NCBI GenBank assembly: GCA_020848905.1
Contig: JADLHG010000049.1
Location: forward strand, 1-32,516
Reading direction: 5' to 3'
Origin: Deltaproteobacteria bacterium
Lineage (GTDB): Bacteria; Myxococcota_A; Polyangia; GCA-2747355; JADLHG01
DNA: 32,516 nt
Shown here: in pieces, positions 7,679 to 15,597 of the stretch
How the letters are laid out: each line of letters starts with the position of its first letter
Position numbering within the stretch: position 1 is the first letter of the stretch
The notes under the pieces: model-generated
Seen by the model: the letters and a program-made list of their open reading frames with translations, nothing else
Databases searched by the model: none
What the model was told of the DNA's origin: nothing
Position numbers and translations under genes: made by a program

Positions 7679-9439
7679 ATGAACGTCATCGGCATCTCCG
7701 CCTACTATCACGAGGCCTCGTGCTGTCTGCTGAAGGACGGGGAGCTCGTCGCCGCCGCCGAGGAGGAGCGCTTCAGTCGCAAGAAGCACGACCCCCGGCT
7801 GCCGGTCGCGGCCTTCCGCTACTGCCTCGAGGAGGGCGGGCTCTCGGTCGCGGACGTGAACGCCGTGGGGTACTACGAGTCCCCCACGAAGAAGCTCTCG
7901 CGGCAGATCTGGGCCGGCAAGACCCCCGAGACCCCCGCCGGGCTGACGTGGCTCGAGAGCGGCCGGCCGGAGCGCGAGATCCGCGAGCTGCTCGGCTTCG
8001 AGGGCCCGATCCACACCTTCGAACATCACCTCTCGCACGCCGCGAGCAGCTTCTTCTACTCGGGCTACGAGTCGGCCGCGATCCTGACCGTGGACGGCGT
8101 CGGAGAGTGGGCCACCACGACCTACGGCCGCGGTGACGGCTCGAACCTCGAGCTCTTCGAGGAGGTGCGCTTCCCGCACTCCATCGGCCTGCTCTACAGC
8201 ACGATCACGGGCTACCTGGGCTTCCGCGTGAACGGCGGCGAGTACAAGGTCATGGGGCTCGCCCCGTACGGCACCCCGCGCTACGTGGACCAGATCTGGC
8301 AGATGATCTCCTCGAGGGAGGGGGGGCAGTACGAGCTGAACCTGGAGTACTTCGACTTCCTCCAGGGGGCGAAGATGTACTCGCCTGCCATCGCCGACCT
8401 CTTCGGGCAGCCGCCGCGCGTTCGCGAATCGGAGATGACCCAGTTCCACAAGGACGTGGCGCGAAGCCTCCAGGTCGTGCTGGAGGAGCTGCTGCTCGAA
8501 AAAGTGCGCTACCTGCATTCGCGCGTGGGCGGCGAGAACCTCTGCATGGCGGGGGGCGTCGCGCTCAACTGCGTGGCGAACGGGCGTGTCCTGCGCGACG
8601 GCCCCTTCGAACGGCTCTTCGTCCAGCCCGCGGCGGGGGACGCGGGGGCCTGCATGGGAGCGGCGGCGCTCGCGCATCGCGCCCTCACGGGCAAGCGCCC
8701 GAGCGAGAAGGCGCAGCAGGATTCCTGTCTGGGACCGCGCTTCGAGAGCGACGGCATCGCGCACCTGCTCGAGGCCACGGGCCTCGAGGCGCTCGACTTC
8801 CGCGGACGCGAGGCCGAGCTGCTCGAGACCGTCGTGGACCGCCTCGTAGGGGGCAAGGTCGTGGGGTGGTTTCACGGGCGCATGGAGTTCGGCCCTCGGG
8901 CCCTCGGCGCGCGCAGCATCCTGGCCGATCCGCGCGACGCCGGCATGCGGGACCGCCTGAACGCGCTGGTCAAGAAGCGCGAGGCGTTTCGCCCCTTCGC
9001 GCCGAGCATTCTCGAGGAGCGGGCCAGCGAGCATCTGGACCTCGACCACCCGTCGCCGTTCATGCTCGAGACCTGCCAGGTCATCTCGCCGATCGACCTG
9101 CCCGCGATCACCCACGTTGACCGGTCGGCCCGGCCGCAGACGGTGAACCGCAAGGCCTCTCCGCGCTACGCCGCGCTCATCGAGGCCTTCGAGCGCCGCA
9201 CGGGCTGCCCGATCCTCGTCAACACCTCCTTCAACGTGCGCAGCGAGCCGATCGTCTGCACGCCCGTCGACGCGCTGTGCTGCATGGTGAGCTCGGACAT
9301 CGAGTGCCTCGTGCTGGAGGACTTTGTCATCGACCGTGACCGGCTCCCGCCCCACCTGCCGGCCGCGGTGGCCGATCTCTACGCGCAGCAGGGTTCGCCC
9401 GGCGGTCGGGTCACCGAGACCGTCTACACCTTCGTCTAA
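7679..9439 (+). CDS. O-carbamoyltransferase of the NodU/CmcH family
   Basis: Family members use carbamoyl phosphate and ATP to make a carbamoyl adenylate and pass the carbamoyl group to a hydroxyl of a sugar, antibiotic or other small molecule. The 586-residue product is full length. Its N-terminal TsaD-like domain holds HHLSH (His116 and His120) and TVDGVG (Asp139), and GDAGACMG (Asp321), matching the metal and nucleotide site of the TobZ type. The C-terminal YrdC-like part has MEFGPRALGARSILADPR, KKREAFRPFAPSI and NTSFNVRSEPIVCTP. The start at 7679 gives MNVIGISAYYHEASC, the typical N-terminus; the frame extends upstream without similarity. An SGNH-like gene follows after 17 bp, so the two probably share a transcript and a pathway. 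The acceptor substrate cannot be told. Confidence 0.93.
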   Translation: MNVIGISAYYHEASCCLLKDGELVAAAEEERFSRKKHDPRLPVAAFRYCLEEGGLSVADVNAVGYYESPTKKLSRQIWAGKTPETPAGLTWLESGRPEREIRELLGFEGPIHTFEHHLSHAASSFFYSGYESAAILTVDGVGEWATTTYGRGDGSNLELFEEVRFPHSIGLLYSTITGYLGFRVNGGEYKVMGLAPYGTPRYVDQIWQMISSREGGQYELNLEYFDFLQGAKMYSPAIADLFGQPPRVRESEMTQFHKDVARSLQVVLEELLLEKVRYLHSRVGGENLCMAGGVALNCVANGRVLRDGPFERLFVQPAAGDAGACMGAAALAHRALTGKRPSEKAQQDSCLGPRFESDGIAHLLEATGLEALDFRGREAELLETVVDRLVGGKVVGWFHGRMEFGPRALGARSILADPRDAGMRDRLNALVKKREAFRPFAPSILEERASEHLDLDHPSPFMLETCQVISPIDLPAITHVDRSARPQTVNRKASPRYAALIEAFERRTGCPILVNTSFNVRSEPIVCTPVDALCCMVSSDIECLVLEDFVIDRDRLPPHLPAAVADLYAQQGSPGGRVTETVYTFV

Positions 9440-9456
9440 TCGGAGCGAGATACGCG

Positions 9457-11601
9457 ATGGCCCATCCTCGAGACCAGGTCCCCGTCACGCTGTGCGACGA
9501 GCTCGCCGAGCTGCTCGGTCGGCCCGACGCGCTGCGCACCGCGCGACTCCTGCAGGCCGCAGAGCTCCTCCGCGAGACCGAGACTCCCGAGGCCTCCTCC
9601 GGCCCCGACGAGGCGCCGACCGAGGAGCACGCCGCCGAACCGATCGGCATCTGGGAGCCGGTCGAGGTGGAAGGGCGGGTCGAGTTCGTGCGCCCCCCGC
9701 CGGAGGAACCGGACGACGATATGTGGCCCCACACGCCGCGGCTCGTGCCGAAGACGAGCCCCTTGCCGCTGAAGGTCGCCTTCCTCGGGGAATCGGCCGC
9801 CGCCGGGCTCTACTACGCCCCGCGCTTCAGCCCTGCCGACGTGCTGCAGCAGCAGCTCGACGCCGTCCGCCCCGGGCTCTTCGAGGTGGTGAACCTGACC
9901 CACCAGGGGCTGCAGCCCCAGCCGCTCGTGCTGCTCGCGATGGGGGCGAGCCAGCTCCGCCCCGACGTGATCGTCTCCATGGCGGGCAACAACTGGACCT
10001 CTTCGATCTATCCGCAGCGGGACGTCGCGGCCTCGATGGCCGAGGGGGCCCGCCTGCGCACGGGGGGGATCGCCGGGCTCGCGCGCTCGTCCGAGGAGGC
10101 GACCGCGGCGCTGTCGAAGCTGGCCATGGACAACCTGGCCACCATCCAGCGCTCCACGGGGATCCCGGTGGTCACGGTGGTGCCCGAGGTGAATCTGATC
10201 GATTGGGTCAGCGCCCATCCGGTGGGGTGGCTTCCGGGGTCCGCCACGACGGCCTGGTGGCAGGCCTTTCATCGCACGCGCACCGAGCTCGACGCGGGCG
10301 ATGCCGCGGCCGCGGCGCGCACCGCCGCGGAGATGGTGGCCCTCGACGGCGGAAGCTGCCCGACCTCGCACCGGCTGCGCGCGCTCGCCGAGCTCCGGCA
10401 GGACCATCCGGACGCGGCCTTCGAGGCGCTGCTCGCCGACAACGACGCCTCCGTTTGGCACGACTACTTCGGCTTCATCCCGCGCACGACGCGCGTCATT
10501 CGCGAGGCGCAGCTCGAAGGCGCAGGCGCGATGCAGGGCGCGCTCGTGGACCTGCGGGAGGTGTTTCGGACCCACCTCGGCACGCCCTTCGCGGGCCGCC
10601 GCCTCTTTCTCGACTACTGCCACTTCACGCTCGAGGGCATGAAGGTGGCGATGGCCGCCGTGACCGCCGCCGTGCTGCGCGTCACCGGCGCGGTGGAGCA
10701 AGACCTGGACGTCACGCGCCTGCTCCGCGAGCTGCCGGAGCCGGCCTGCCCGCCGGCGGTCGACGCGCGGGCCAAGCTGCTCACGGCGGTCGCCACGGCC
10801 CACCTCTACGGCGTGCTCGGCCTGCGAGACGAAGAGGACCTCGTCACCTACTGGCTCGAGCAAGCGGTGAACGCCTACGGCGGCGTGCTGCACACCATGA
10901 AGGACCTCGCGACGGCGCGGATGGCACCCTTGCCTCCTGCGTTGACGGTGGCCCGGCAGCGCGTCGACGCCTCCGAGGTGACCGTGCCGGCGCGGCTCTG
11001 GGCCCCCATCCACGCGCGCGCTCCGGGGACCCGGCTCGAGCTCGCCTTCGTGGACGGTCGGGTCTTCGAAGCGCTCTGCAGCGTGCTCGAGAAGGCCGGG
11101 CGCGGCGCCCGCGCCGAGCTGGACGCCCTCGCGGTGCGCTACCACGGTGCGCGGCAGCGCCCGCTGGACCTGGCCTCCCCGGCCTACCGCAGCCGCATCT
11201 GGTCCGAGTACGGCTCCCAGCACACCGACCTCTCGCTCTATCGATCGATCTGGCACCGCGCCGAATTCCACCTCGCCGCGGACGGACGGGGCGACGTGGG
11301 GCTCGAGCTCACGGCCCGCCTCCCCGCCGTCGAGGGCGCGCGTCAGGGTACGGCGCAGCTCTCCGTGAACGGCGCCTCGCTCGGTGAGGTGAGGCTCTCC
11401 GAACGCTGGAGCAAGCACGCGCTCCGCATTCCCGCCCGCACCCTTCGGTCGGGGTTCAACACGGTCGCGGTCGCGTGGCCCCTCCCCGGCGACGGAACGG
11501 CTCCCTTGCGGCACGCCGTCGAGCGCCTCGAGCAGGGGCTCCCCGCGCATCTCGTCCCGGTGATGGGAGAGGTCTTCTCTCTGCTCGCACGTCGGCTGTA
11601 A
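9457..11601 (+). CDS. Large SGNH/GDSL-hydrolase-like protein with C-terminal beta-sandwich-like region
   Basis: Within the 714-residue product, residues about 105-405 show SGNH-hydrolase blocks: VAFLGESAAAG (Ser113 in block I), SMAGNNW (Asn178/179, block III) and FLDYCHFTLEG (Asp386 and His389, block V). The order and spacing fit, with an insertion between blocks III and V. The first 100 residues are acidic and Pro-rich, with no signal peptide, so the protein is probably cytoplasmic. Residues about 560-690 (RAEFHLAADG..., LSVNGASLGEVRLSERWSKHALRIP) look like a jelly-roll, carbohydrate-binding type domain. It follows the carbamoyltransferase closely. SGNH enzymes act as esterases or acyltransferases, so a role in decorating or releasing the carbamoylated product is plausible inference. 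Confidence 0.7.
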   Translation: MAHPRDQVPVTLCDELAELLGRPDALRTARLLQAAELLRETETPEASSGPDEAPTEEHAAEPIGIWEPVEVEGRVEFVRPPPEEPDDDMWPHTPRLVPKTSPLPLKVAFLGESAAAGLYYAPRFSPADVLQQQLDAVRPGLFEVVNLTHQGLQPQPLVLLAMGASQLRPDVIVSMAGNNWTSSIYPQRDVAASMAEGARLRTGGIAGLARSSEEATAALSKLAMDNLATIQRSTGIPVVTVVPEVNLIDWVSAHPVGWLPGSATTAWWQAFHRTRTELDAGDAAAAARTAAEMVALDGGSCPTSHRLRALAELRQDHPDAAFEALLADNDASVWHDYFGFIPRTTRVIREAQLEGAGAMQGALVDLREVFRTHLGTPFAGRRLFLDYCHFTLEGMKVAMAAVTAAVLRVTGAVEQDLDVTRLLRELPEPACPPAVDARAKLLTAVATAHLYGVLGLRDEEDLVTYWLEQAVNAYGGVLHTMKDLATARMAPLPPALTVARQRVDASEVTVPARLWAPIHARAPGTRLELAFVDGRVFEALCSVLEKAGRGARAELDALAVRYHGARQRPLDLASPAYRSRIWSEYGSQHTDLSLYRSIWHRAEFHLAADGRGDVGLELTARLPAVEGARQGTAQLSVNGASLGEVRLSERWSKHALRIPARTLRSGFNTVAVAWPLPGDGTAPLRHAVERLEQGLPAHLVPVMGEVFSLLARRL

Positions 11602-11603
11602 GG

Positions 11604-11615
11604 CCCGGCGCCGGG
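11604..11615. terminator. GC palindrome between convergent genes
   Basis: CCCGGCGCCGGG is a perfect 12-bp palindrome two bases after the stop of the SGNH-like gene, in a 66-bp convergent gap. There is no T-run on either side, so termination is only suggested by position. Confidence 0.3.
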
Positions 11616-11667
11616 ACCAGAGGGCCCCCCGCGCCGCCCGCCGCGCCGGTCGTTTCTCGGCCCGTTG

Positions 11668-13347
11668 CTACTCGGCGCTCTTGTAGGCGTCGGCCGCCTC
11701 GCCCGCGGCCTTGCCGGCCTTGGCCTTGGCTTTCGCCTTGGCCTTGACGGCTGCCTTGACCCCCGCCTTCGACTCGCTCGGAGCGCGGGCCTTGGCGCGG
11801 GAGGCGCGGCGCGCCTCGGCCTCGAGCTGGGCCTCCACGAGCTTCGCGAGCTGCGGGAACTTCGCGCGGGCCTTGCGCAGGTCGGCCACGCAGCGCCCGA
11901 GGCGTACAGTCACGCTGGTGAGCAGTCCGGGCTGCTCCTTGAGAGCCCGGCTGTAGTGCTCGAGCGCCAGCGCGCAGCGCCCTTGCGCCACGGCCTGATC
12001 CCCGAGCGCCACGAAGCTCGCGCGCCGCTCGGCGACCTTCTTGGCCGGAGCCGCTTTGGCGGCGGCTTCCTTCTTGTCCGCGCCCGAGGGGCGGTCCGCC
12101 CGGCGCGCGCTCTCGCCCCGCTCCTCGTCGGCATCCTGGCTCGCCTTCGCGCCCGCCGCCCCCGCGCCGCCGCGATATCCGTCGAGCGAACGGCTCCCCG
12201 GGGCTGGCGGAGGAGCCGGACGCGGAGCCGCCGCCACGCTGCGAGGCTTCGTGTTCCCCCACACGCCCGTCTTGCCGCTGCCGACGTCCCCGATGTTGCG
12301 CGCCTGTCGCTGCGCCTGCTGCCGGAGCGACGAGGCCGACGAGGCCTGCGGCGTCATCACCGGCGGCTGCAATCTCGGCCGCGCCGCGACCGTCGGTGCC
12401 GCCTGCGCCTCGGGCGCTTCCTGTCGAGCGTTCGCAGCCCCGCTCGCGCCGCCCATGGGCTTCGGCGCCGGGGCCTGCTCTGCGACCCGCCTTTGACTCG
12501 GCAACTCGCGCGCGGGGGCCGGCCGCGGCTCGGCCTTGGGAGGAGAGCCCTTCGGCTCGGCGGGCGCGGCCCCTTGTCCCTTCGTGCCATCCTTCGCCTT
12601 GGCGTAGAGCGGCGCGTCGTCCCGAGGTGCGGGCCCACGGCTCACCAGGTCGTCCACCGTCTTTCGCCCGCGAGCCCGTCGCGCCACGGCCGGGCTCTTC
12701 GGCGCCGCGTGGCCCCGCCGTCCGTCCCCCGACGAGAGCCCTCCGAGAGCGCCGCTGCGATCCTTCTCGCCCTCCCCTTCCGCCTGGTCCTCCTTCCGCG
12801 CCACCGCCGCGGCACCCGCGGGTGCGTTCTCCCCCTCCGCCGCCGCCACGTTCTTCTCTCCCCCCTCGGTGCTCGGGCTCGTCGCCGCGGCCGGCGCTCC
12901 CGCCGCCGGCTCCTGCTTGGCCGCGAGCTTCTCCACGCGCCCCTCGAGCGTGAGCGGGTCCACATCGGGTTGCTTCGAACCCGGCAGCCCCTGTTGATAG
13001 ACGTAGAAGCTGACACCGAGCACCGCCACGAGCGTCACCGCCGCGGCCATCGCCGGATGCAGCACGAGGAGCTGGAAGAAGCCCCGCAGGCGCGCGCCGA
13101 GCCCCACGGCCCGCGGCCGCGCGGCCTTCTCCGCCTCCTCGAGCAGGAGCGCGCTCACTCCCCGCGGCGGCTCGACCTCCTCGAGGTCGCGCACCTTCGC
13201 GCGCGTGCGCTGGAAGCCCGCCACCTGCTCGGCGCACTTCGGGCAGCCGGCGAGGTGGGCCTCGACCTCCTGCCGCTCGGCAGGCGCGAGCTCCTCGTAC
13301 AGATAGTCGAGGAGGAGCTCGTCGATATGGGTACAGTCCAGCGCCAT
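11668..13347 (-). CDS. Membrane-bound zinc-finger anti-sigma factor with long disordered region and H1-like tail
   Basis: Residues 1-45 form a ZAS/zf-HC2 domain (Cys5, His7, then H31-x3-C35-x2-C38), the fold that holds ECF sigma factors inactive. A membrane helix lies at about 97-117 (LHPAMAAAVTLVAVLGVSFYVY). The rest, to residue 559, is predicted outside the cytoplasm: a long Ala/Pro/Gly/Lys-rich low-complexity stretch (about 135-440), a short TPR-like helical pair (about 445-480, with ALEHYSRALKEQP) and a Lys-Ala tail (about 523-559) resembling histone H1. The ECF sigma gene lies 24 bp upstream, in the usual sigma/anti-sigma order. The long exposed part may sense an envelope signal; that is inference. 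Confidence 0.85.
   Translation of the reverse strand: MALDCTHIDELLLDYLYEELAPAERQEVEAHLAGCPKCAEQVAGFQRTRAKVRDLEEVEPPRGVSALLLEEAEKAARPRAVGLGARLRGFFQLLVLHPAMAAAVTLVAVLGVSFYVYQQGLPGSKQPDVDPLTLEGRVEKLAAKQEPAAGAPAAATSPSTEGGEKNVAAAEGENAPAGAAAVARKEDQAEGEGEKDRSGALGGLSSGDGRRGHAAPKSPAVARRARGRKTVDDLVSRGPAPRDDAPLYAKAKDGTKGQGAAPAEPKGSPPKAEPRPAPARELPSQRRVAEQAPAPKPMGGASGAANARQEAPEAQAAPTVAARPRLQPPVMTPQASSASSLRQQAQRQARNIGDVGSGKTGVWGNTKPRSVAAAPRPAPPPAPGSRSLDGYRGGAGAAGAKASQDADEERGESARRADRPSGADKKEAAAKAAPAKKVAERRASFVALGDQAVAQGRCALALEHYSRALKEQPGLLTSVTVRLGRCVADLRKARAKFPQLAKLVEAQLEAEARRASRAKARAPSESKAGVKAAVKAKAKAKAKAGKAAGEAADAYKSAE
11707..11760. repeat. Short-period repeat encoding the Lys-Ala tail
   Basis: Imperfect 6- to 12-bp repeats of the GCCTTGGCCTTG kind encode the KAKAKAKAKAGKAA stretch of the anti-sigma protein. 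Such runs can change length by slippage. Confidence 0.6.
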
Positions 13348-13371
13348 CGGTCGTGCCTGTTGATCTTGCCT

Positions 13372-14016
13372 TTATCTCGTGGCCCGGGCCAGGTCCTCGT
13401 ACTCCTCGAGCTGCAGCCGCAGGTGCTCGAGCGCGTACCGCATGCGGCTCTTCACCGTGTTCTCCGGGCAGCCCACGATCTCCGCGATCTCCTTGAACGG
13501 TAGGTCCAGCGTCTCGCGCATCAGAAACACCTCCCGCTGCTCTTCGCTCAAGGAGCCGATCGCCTCCTTGATGCGCCCCTGCAGGTGCCGCCCGATCACC
13601 TGACGGTCCACGGCCGGCCCCTTGTCGGGGACGCAATCTCCGACGGTGCGATTCCCTTCGCCCCCCGGGTTGACCGGCTGATCGAGCGAGCTCGCCTTGC
13701 GGTGCTTGCCGCGCCGCGCCTGGTCCACGCACAGGTTGCGGGCGATGGTGTAGAGCCACGTGGTGAACTTGGCGTCACGTTTGTAGACTCCCGCGCCCTT
13801 GATCACCCGCAGAAACACCTCCTGCAGGAGATCCTCGGCGGCCGAGGGACTGCCCACGTGCCGCACGAGAAAGTTGTAGACCGGCCGCTGGTGACGCTTC
13901 AGGAGCACCCCGAACGCGCGGCTATCGCCTCGCTGGTAGGCCTCCATCAGGTCTTCGTCACCGAGCTCTTCCAGCCCCACCGGAGTCTCCGCCCGACGCT
14001 GCGTAACGGCGGTCAT
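13372..14016 (-). CDS. ECF-type RNA polymerase sigma factor
   Basis: The 214-residue product has sigma region 2 (DEDLMEAYQRGDSRAFGVLLKRH through ...AAEDLLQEVFLRVIKG and KFTTWLYTIARNLCVDQARR) and region 4 (GSLSEEQREVFLMRETLDLPFKEIAEIVGCPENTVKSRMRYALEHLR), with no region 3, the ECF layout. It directs polymerase to a small regulon once released from its anti-sigma factor, encoded 24 bp downstream. The start at 14016 (MTAVTQRRAE) leaves a normal short N-terminus; the frame extends to 14082, but the added residues look non-coding. A possible ECF-type promoter about 55-80 bp upstream suggests autoregulation. Confidence 0.95.
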   Translation of the reverse strand: MTAVTQRRAETPVGLEELGDEDLMEAYQRGDSRAFGVLLKRHQRPVYNFLVRHVGSPSAAEDLLQEVFLRVIKGAGVYKRDAKFTTWLYTIARNLCVDQARRGKHRKASSLDQPVNPGGEGNRTVGDCVPDKGPAVDRQVIGRHLQGRIKEAIGSLSEEQREVFLMRETLDLPFKEIAEIVGCPENTVKSRMRYALEHLRLQLEEYEDLARATR

Positions 14017-14070
14017 GCTAGCGCAGGGCAGCCCCGAGGGGCAATCATTCCGCCTACCTGTAACAACGCA

Positions 14071-14098
14071 TGGCCTCCGCAAAAGTTCTCTCGGGGCG
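14071..14098 (-). promoter_or_regulatory. Candidate ECF-type promoter for the sigma/anti-sigma operon
   Basis: On the minus strand GAACTT (14098-14093) is followed after 16 bp by TTGTTA (14076-14071). GAACTT-like -35 elements are typical of ECF promoters, which are often autoregulated. The start codon is 55 bp further on. The -10 element is not diagnostic. Confidence 0.4.
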
Positions 14099-14202
14099 CG
14101 AGGCGCGGCGATCTCGAAGCGATCCCTGCACCCTTCATCGTGATGGACCCCGCTCGAGGCGCGAGGCTTGGGCCCGTCGCGAAGCTTAGCGGCGTAGGGA
14201 GG

Positions 14203-15081
14203 TCAGCGGAGGGGGTCCTGCGGAGCTTGAAGCGCGAGAGCCAGGCGGCCGAACTCGACCACGCTCAGGGTCTCGCCGCGCTGCTCGGGGCGCACGCCGG
14301 CGGCCGCGAGGGCTTCCGTGACGGCCTCGACCGGAAAGCGCGCCGCGAGGGCCCGCTTGAGCGTCTTGCGGCGGGCCGAAAATGCCGCGTGCACCACGCG
14401 CGAGAAGTGGGCGTCGTCCACCTCCACCTGCGGCGCGTCGCGAAACGCGAGGTGCACCACGGCCGAGTCCACGCGCGGCGGCGGCGTGAAGGCCCCGCGC
14501 CCGACGGTGAGACGCAGGCTGACCTCGGCCACCCGCTGACAGAGCACGCTCGGCGCCCCGTAGACGCGCGAGCCCGGGGCCGCGGCCAGCCGCTGCGCGA
14601 CCTCCTTTTGCAGCATGAAGGTGGCCGAGCGCACGCCGGCCCGCTGCTCGAGCACGCGAAAGAGGATCTCCGTGCCGATGTGATAGGGGAGGTTGCCGAC
14701 CACCACCACCTTCCGGTCGAAGCCGCGGAAGTCGAAGGTCAGCGCGTTCCCCTCGACCAGCTCGATGCGCGGGTAGGCGGCGAGCTCGCTTCGCAACACG
14801 GCCACGAGGTCGCGGTCCCGCTCGACGGCCACCACGCGCGCGACCCGCTCGGCCAGCGCCACCGTGAGCGAGCCGAGCCCCGCCCCGACCTCCACGACCC
14901 AGTCGTCCTCGCGCAGCTCGGCCGCGGCCACGATGCGGGCCACGACCTGAGGATCGTGGAGGAAACACTGGCCCCAGGGCTTCTTGGGGTAGAGCCCGTG
15001 GCGACGGAGCAGCTCGGGCGGGGAGGGGTACACGCCCTCCGCATACGCTCTTTTGGATTCCGACGGGTTGATAATTTTCAC
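14203..15081 (-). CDS. rsmA: 16S rRNA (adenine-1518/1519-N6)-dimethyltransferase RsmA/KsgA
   Basis: RsmA dimethylates two adjacent adenines in the 3'-terminal helix 45 of 16S rRNA during late 30S assembly, using S-adenosylmethionine. The 292-residue product has the AdoMet-binding EVGAGLG (64-70), the catalytic NLPY motif (130-133, NLPYHIGTEIL) and the RNA-binding FTPPPRVDSAV. The usual GQNFL at the domain start is GQCFL here (37-41). The reading frame begins with GTG at 15081, inside an AT-rich patch, so residues 1-16 look unlike the rest; a GTG at 15033 is an alternative that would start at VYPSPPELLRRHG, closer to the family's usual N-terminus. Neither start has a good ribosome site. Confidence 0.95.
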   Translation of the reverse strand: MKIINPSESKRAYAEGVYPSPPELLRRHGLYPKKPWGQCFLHDPQVVARIVAAAELREDDWVVEVGAGLGSLTVALAERVARVVAVERDRDLVAVLRSELAAYPRIELVEGNALTFDFRGFDRKVVVVGNLPYHIGTEILFRVLEQRAGVRSATFMLQKEVAQRLAAAPGSRVYGAPSVLCQRVAEVSLRLTVGRGAFTPPPRVDSAVVHLAFRDAPQVEVDDAHFSRVVHAAFSARRKTLKRALAARFPVEAVTEALAAAGVRPEQRGETLSVVEFGRLALALQAPQDPLR

Positions 15082-15120
15082 CAGATGAAATTAGCGTGTG
15101 ATACATTACATAATATCTGC
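15061..15120. promoter_or_regulatory. AT-rich divergent intergenic patch
   Basis: Only about 24 of 60 bases are G or C, against a far higher share in the surrounding genes. It includes the rsmA start region and the upstream region of the small gene at 15142. A TAATAT at 15111-15116 could be a -10 element for the rightward gene, but no clear -35 is found. The patch also contains GATA-10-TATC symmetry (15100-15117). Confidence 0.4.
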
Positions 15121-15141
15121 CCGCACTGAATGGAGGGCGCG

Positions 15142-15576
15142 ATGCGCAGACGCTGGGTGGTTGCCGGTCTCCTCGGCCTCGGGATCGTCGCGAGCTCCGG
15201 GCCCTCCGAGGCGGGTCGGCTGGGGCGCGCCTTCGGCCGCGCAGCGGGACGCTCGCTTGCGAGGCCCCCTCACATCTCTCACTCCTCGGGGGCGGCGGCC
15301 ACGACCCCGTCGGGAGCTGCGGCAGCTGCGACGCCTACGGCACGCGAGCGCGAGCGGGCTGCGCCGAGCGCGGGCAGCCCCCTCGATCGCCCCGGCCTGC
15401 CTCGCGCTGTCGCGCAAGAAGGGCCGCTCGCCCCGAGCCCGCAGTCGCAACGCATGCTCGAGCAGTACCCCGTGACCGGCTCTCCGACGGGCAAGCGCGT
15501 GCTCCGGAACTTCGTGCTCGGCGTCCTCGGTTCGATCGCCTTCCTCCTCGCCGTCTATCGCTGGCGCACCAGCTAG
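15142..15576 (+). CDS. Small secreted or membrane protein, unknown
   Basis: I do not recognise this 144-residue protein. It begins MRRRWVVAGLLGLGIVASSGPSEAG, a likely Sec signal peptide, continues with a low-complexity Ala/Pro/Ser/Arg-rich middle (about 45-95), and ends with a membrane helix (about 122-138, FVLGVLGSIAFLLAVYRW) and a short basic tail. The start at 15142 is preferred to the ATG at 15130 because GGAGG (15132-15136) is then five bases upstream. It lies alone between rsmA (divergent) and the CefD-like gene, 21 bp before the latter. Confidence 0.6.
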   Translation: MRRRWVVAGLLGLGIVASSGPSEAGRLGRAFGRAAGRSLARPPHISHSSGAAATTPSGAAAAATPTARERERAAPSAGSPLDRPGLPRAVAQEGPLAPSPQSQRMLEQYPVTGSPTGKRVLRNFVLGVLGSIAFLLAVYRWRTS

Positions 15577-15597
15577 CGAGAACGCTACGATGCGCGC

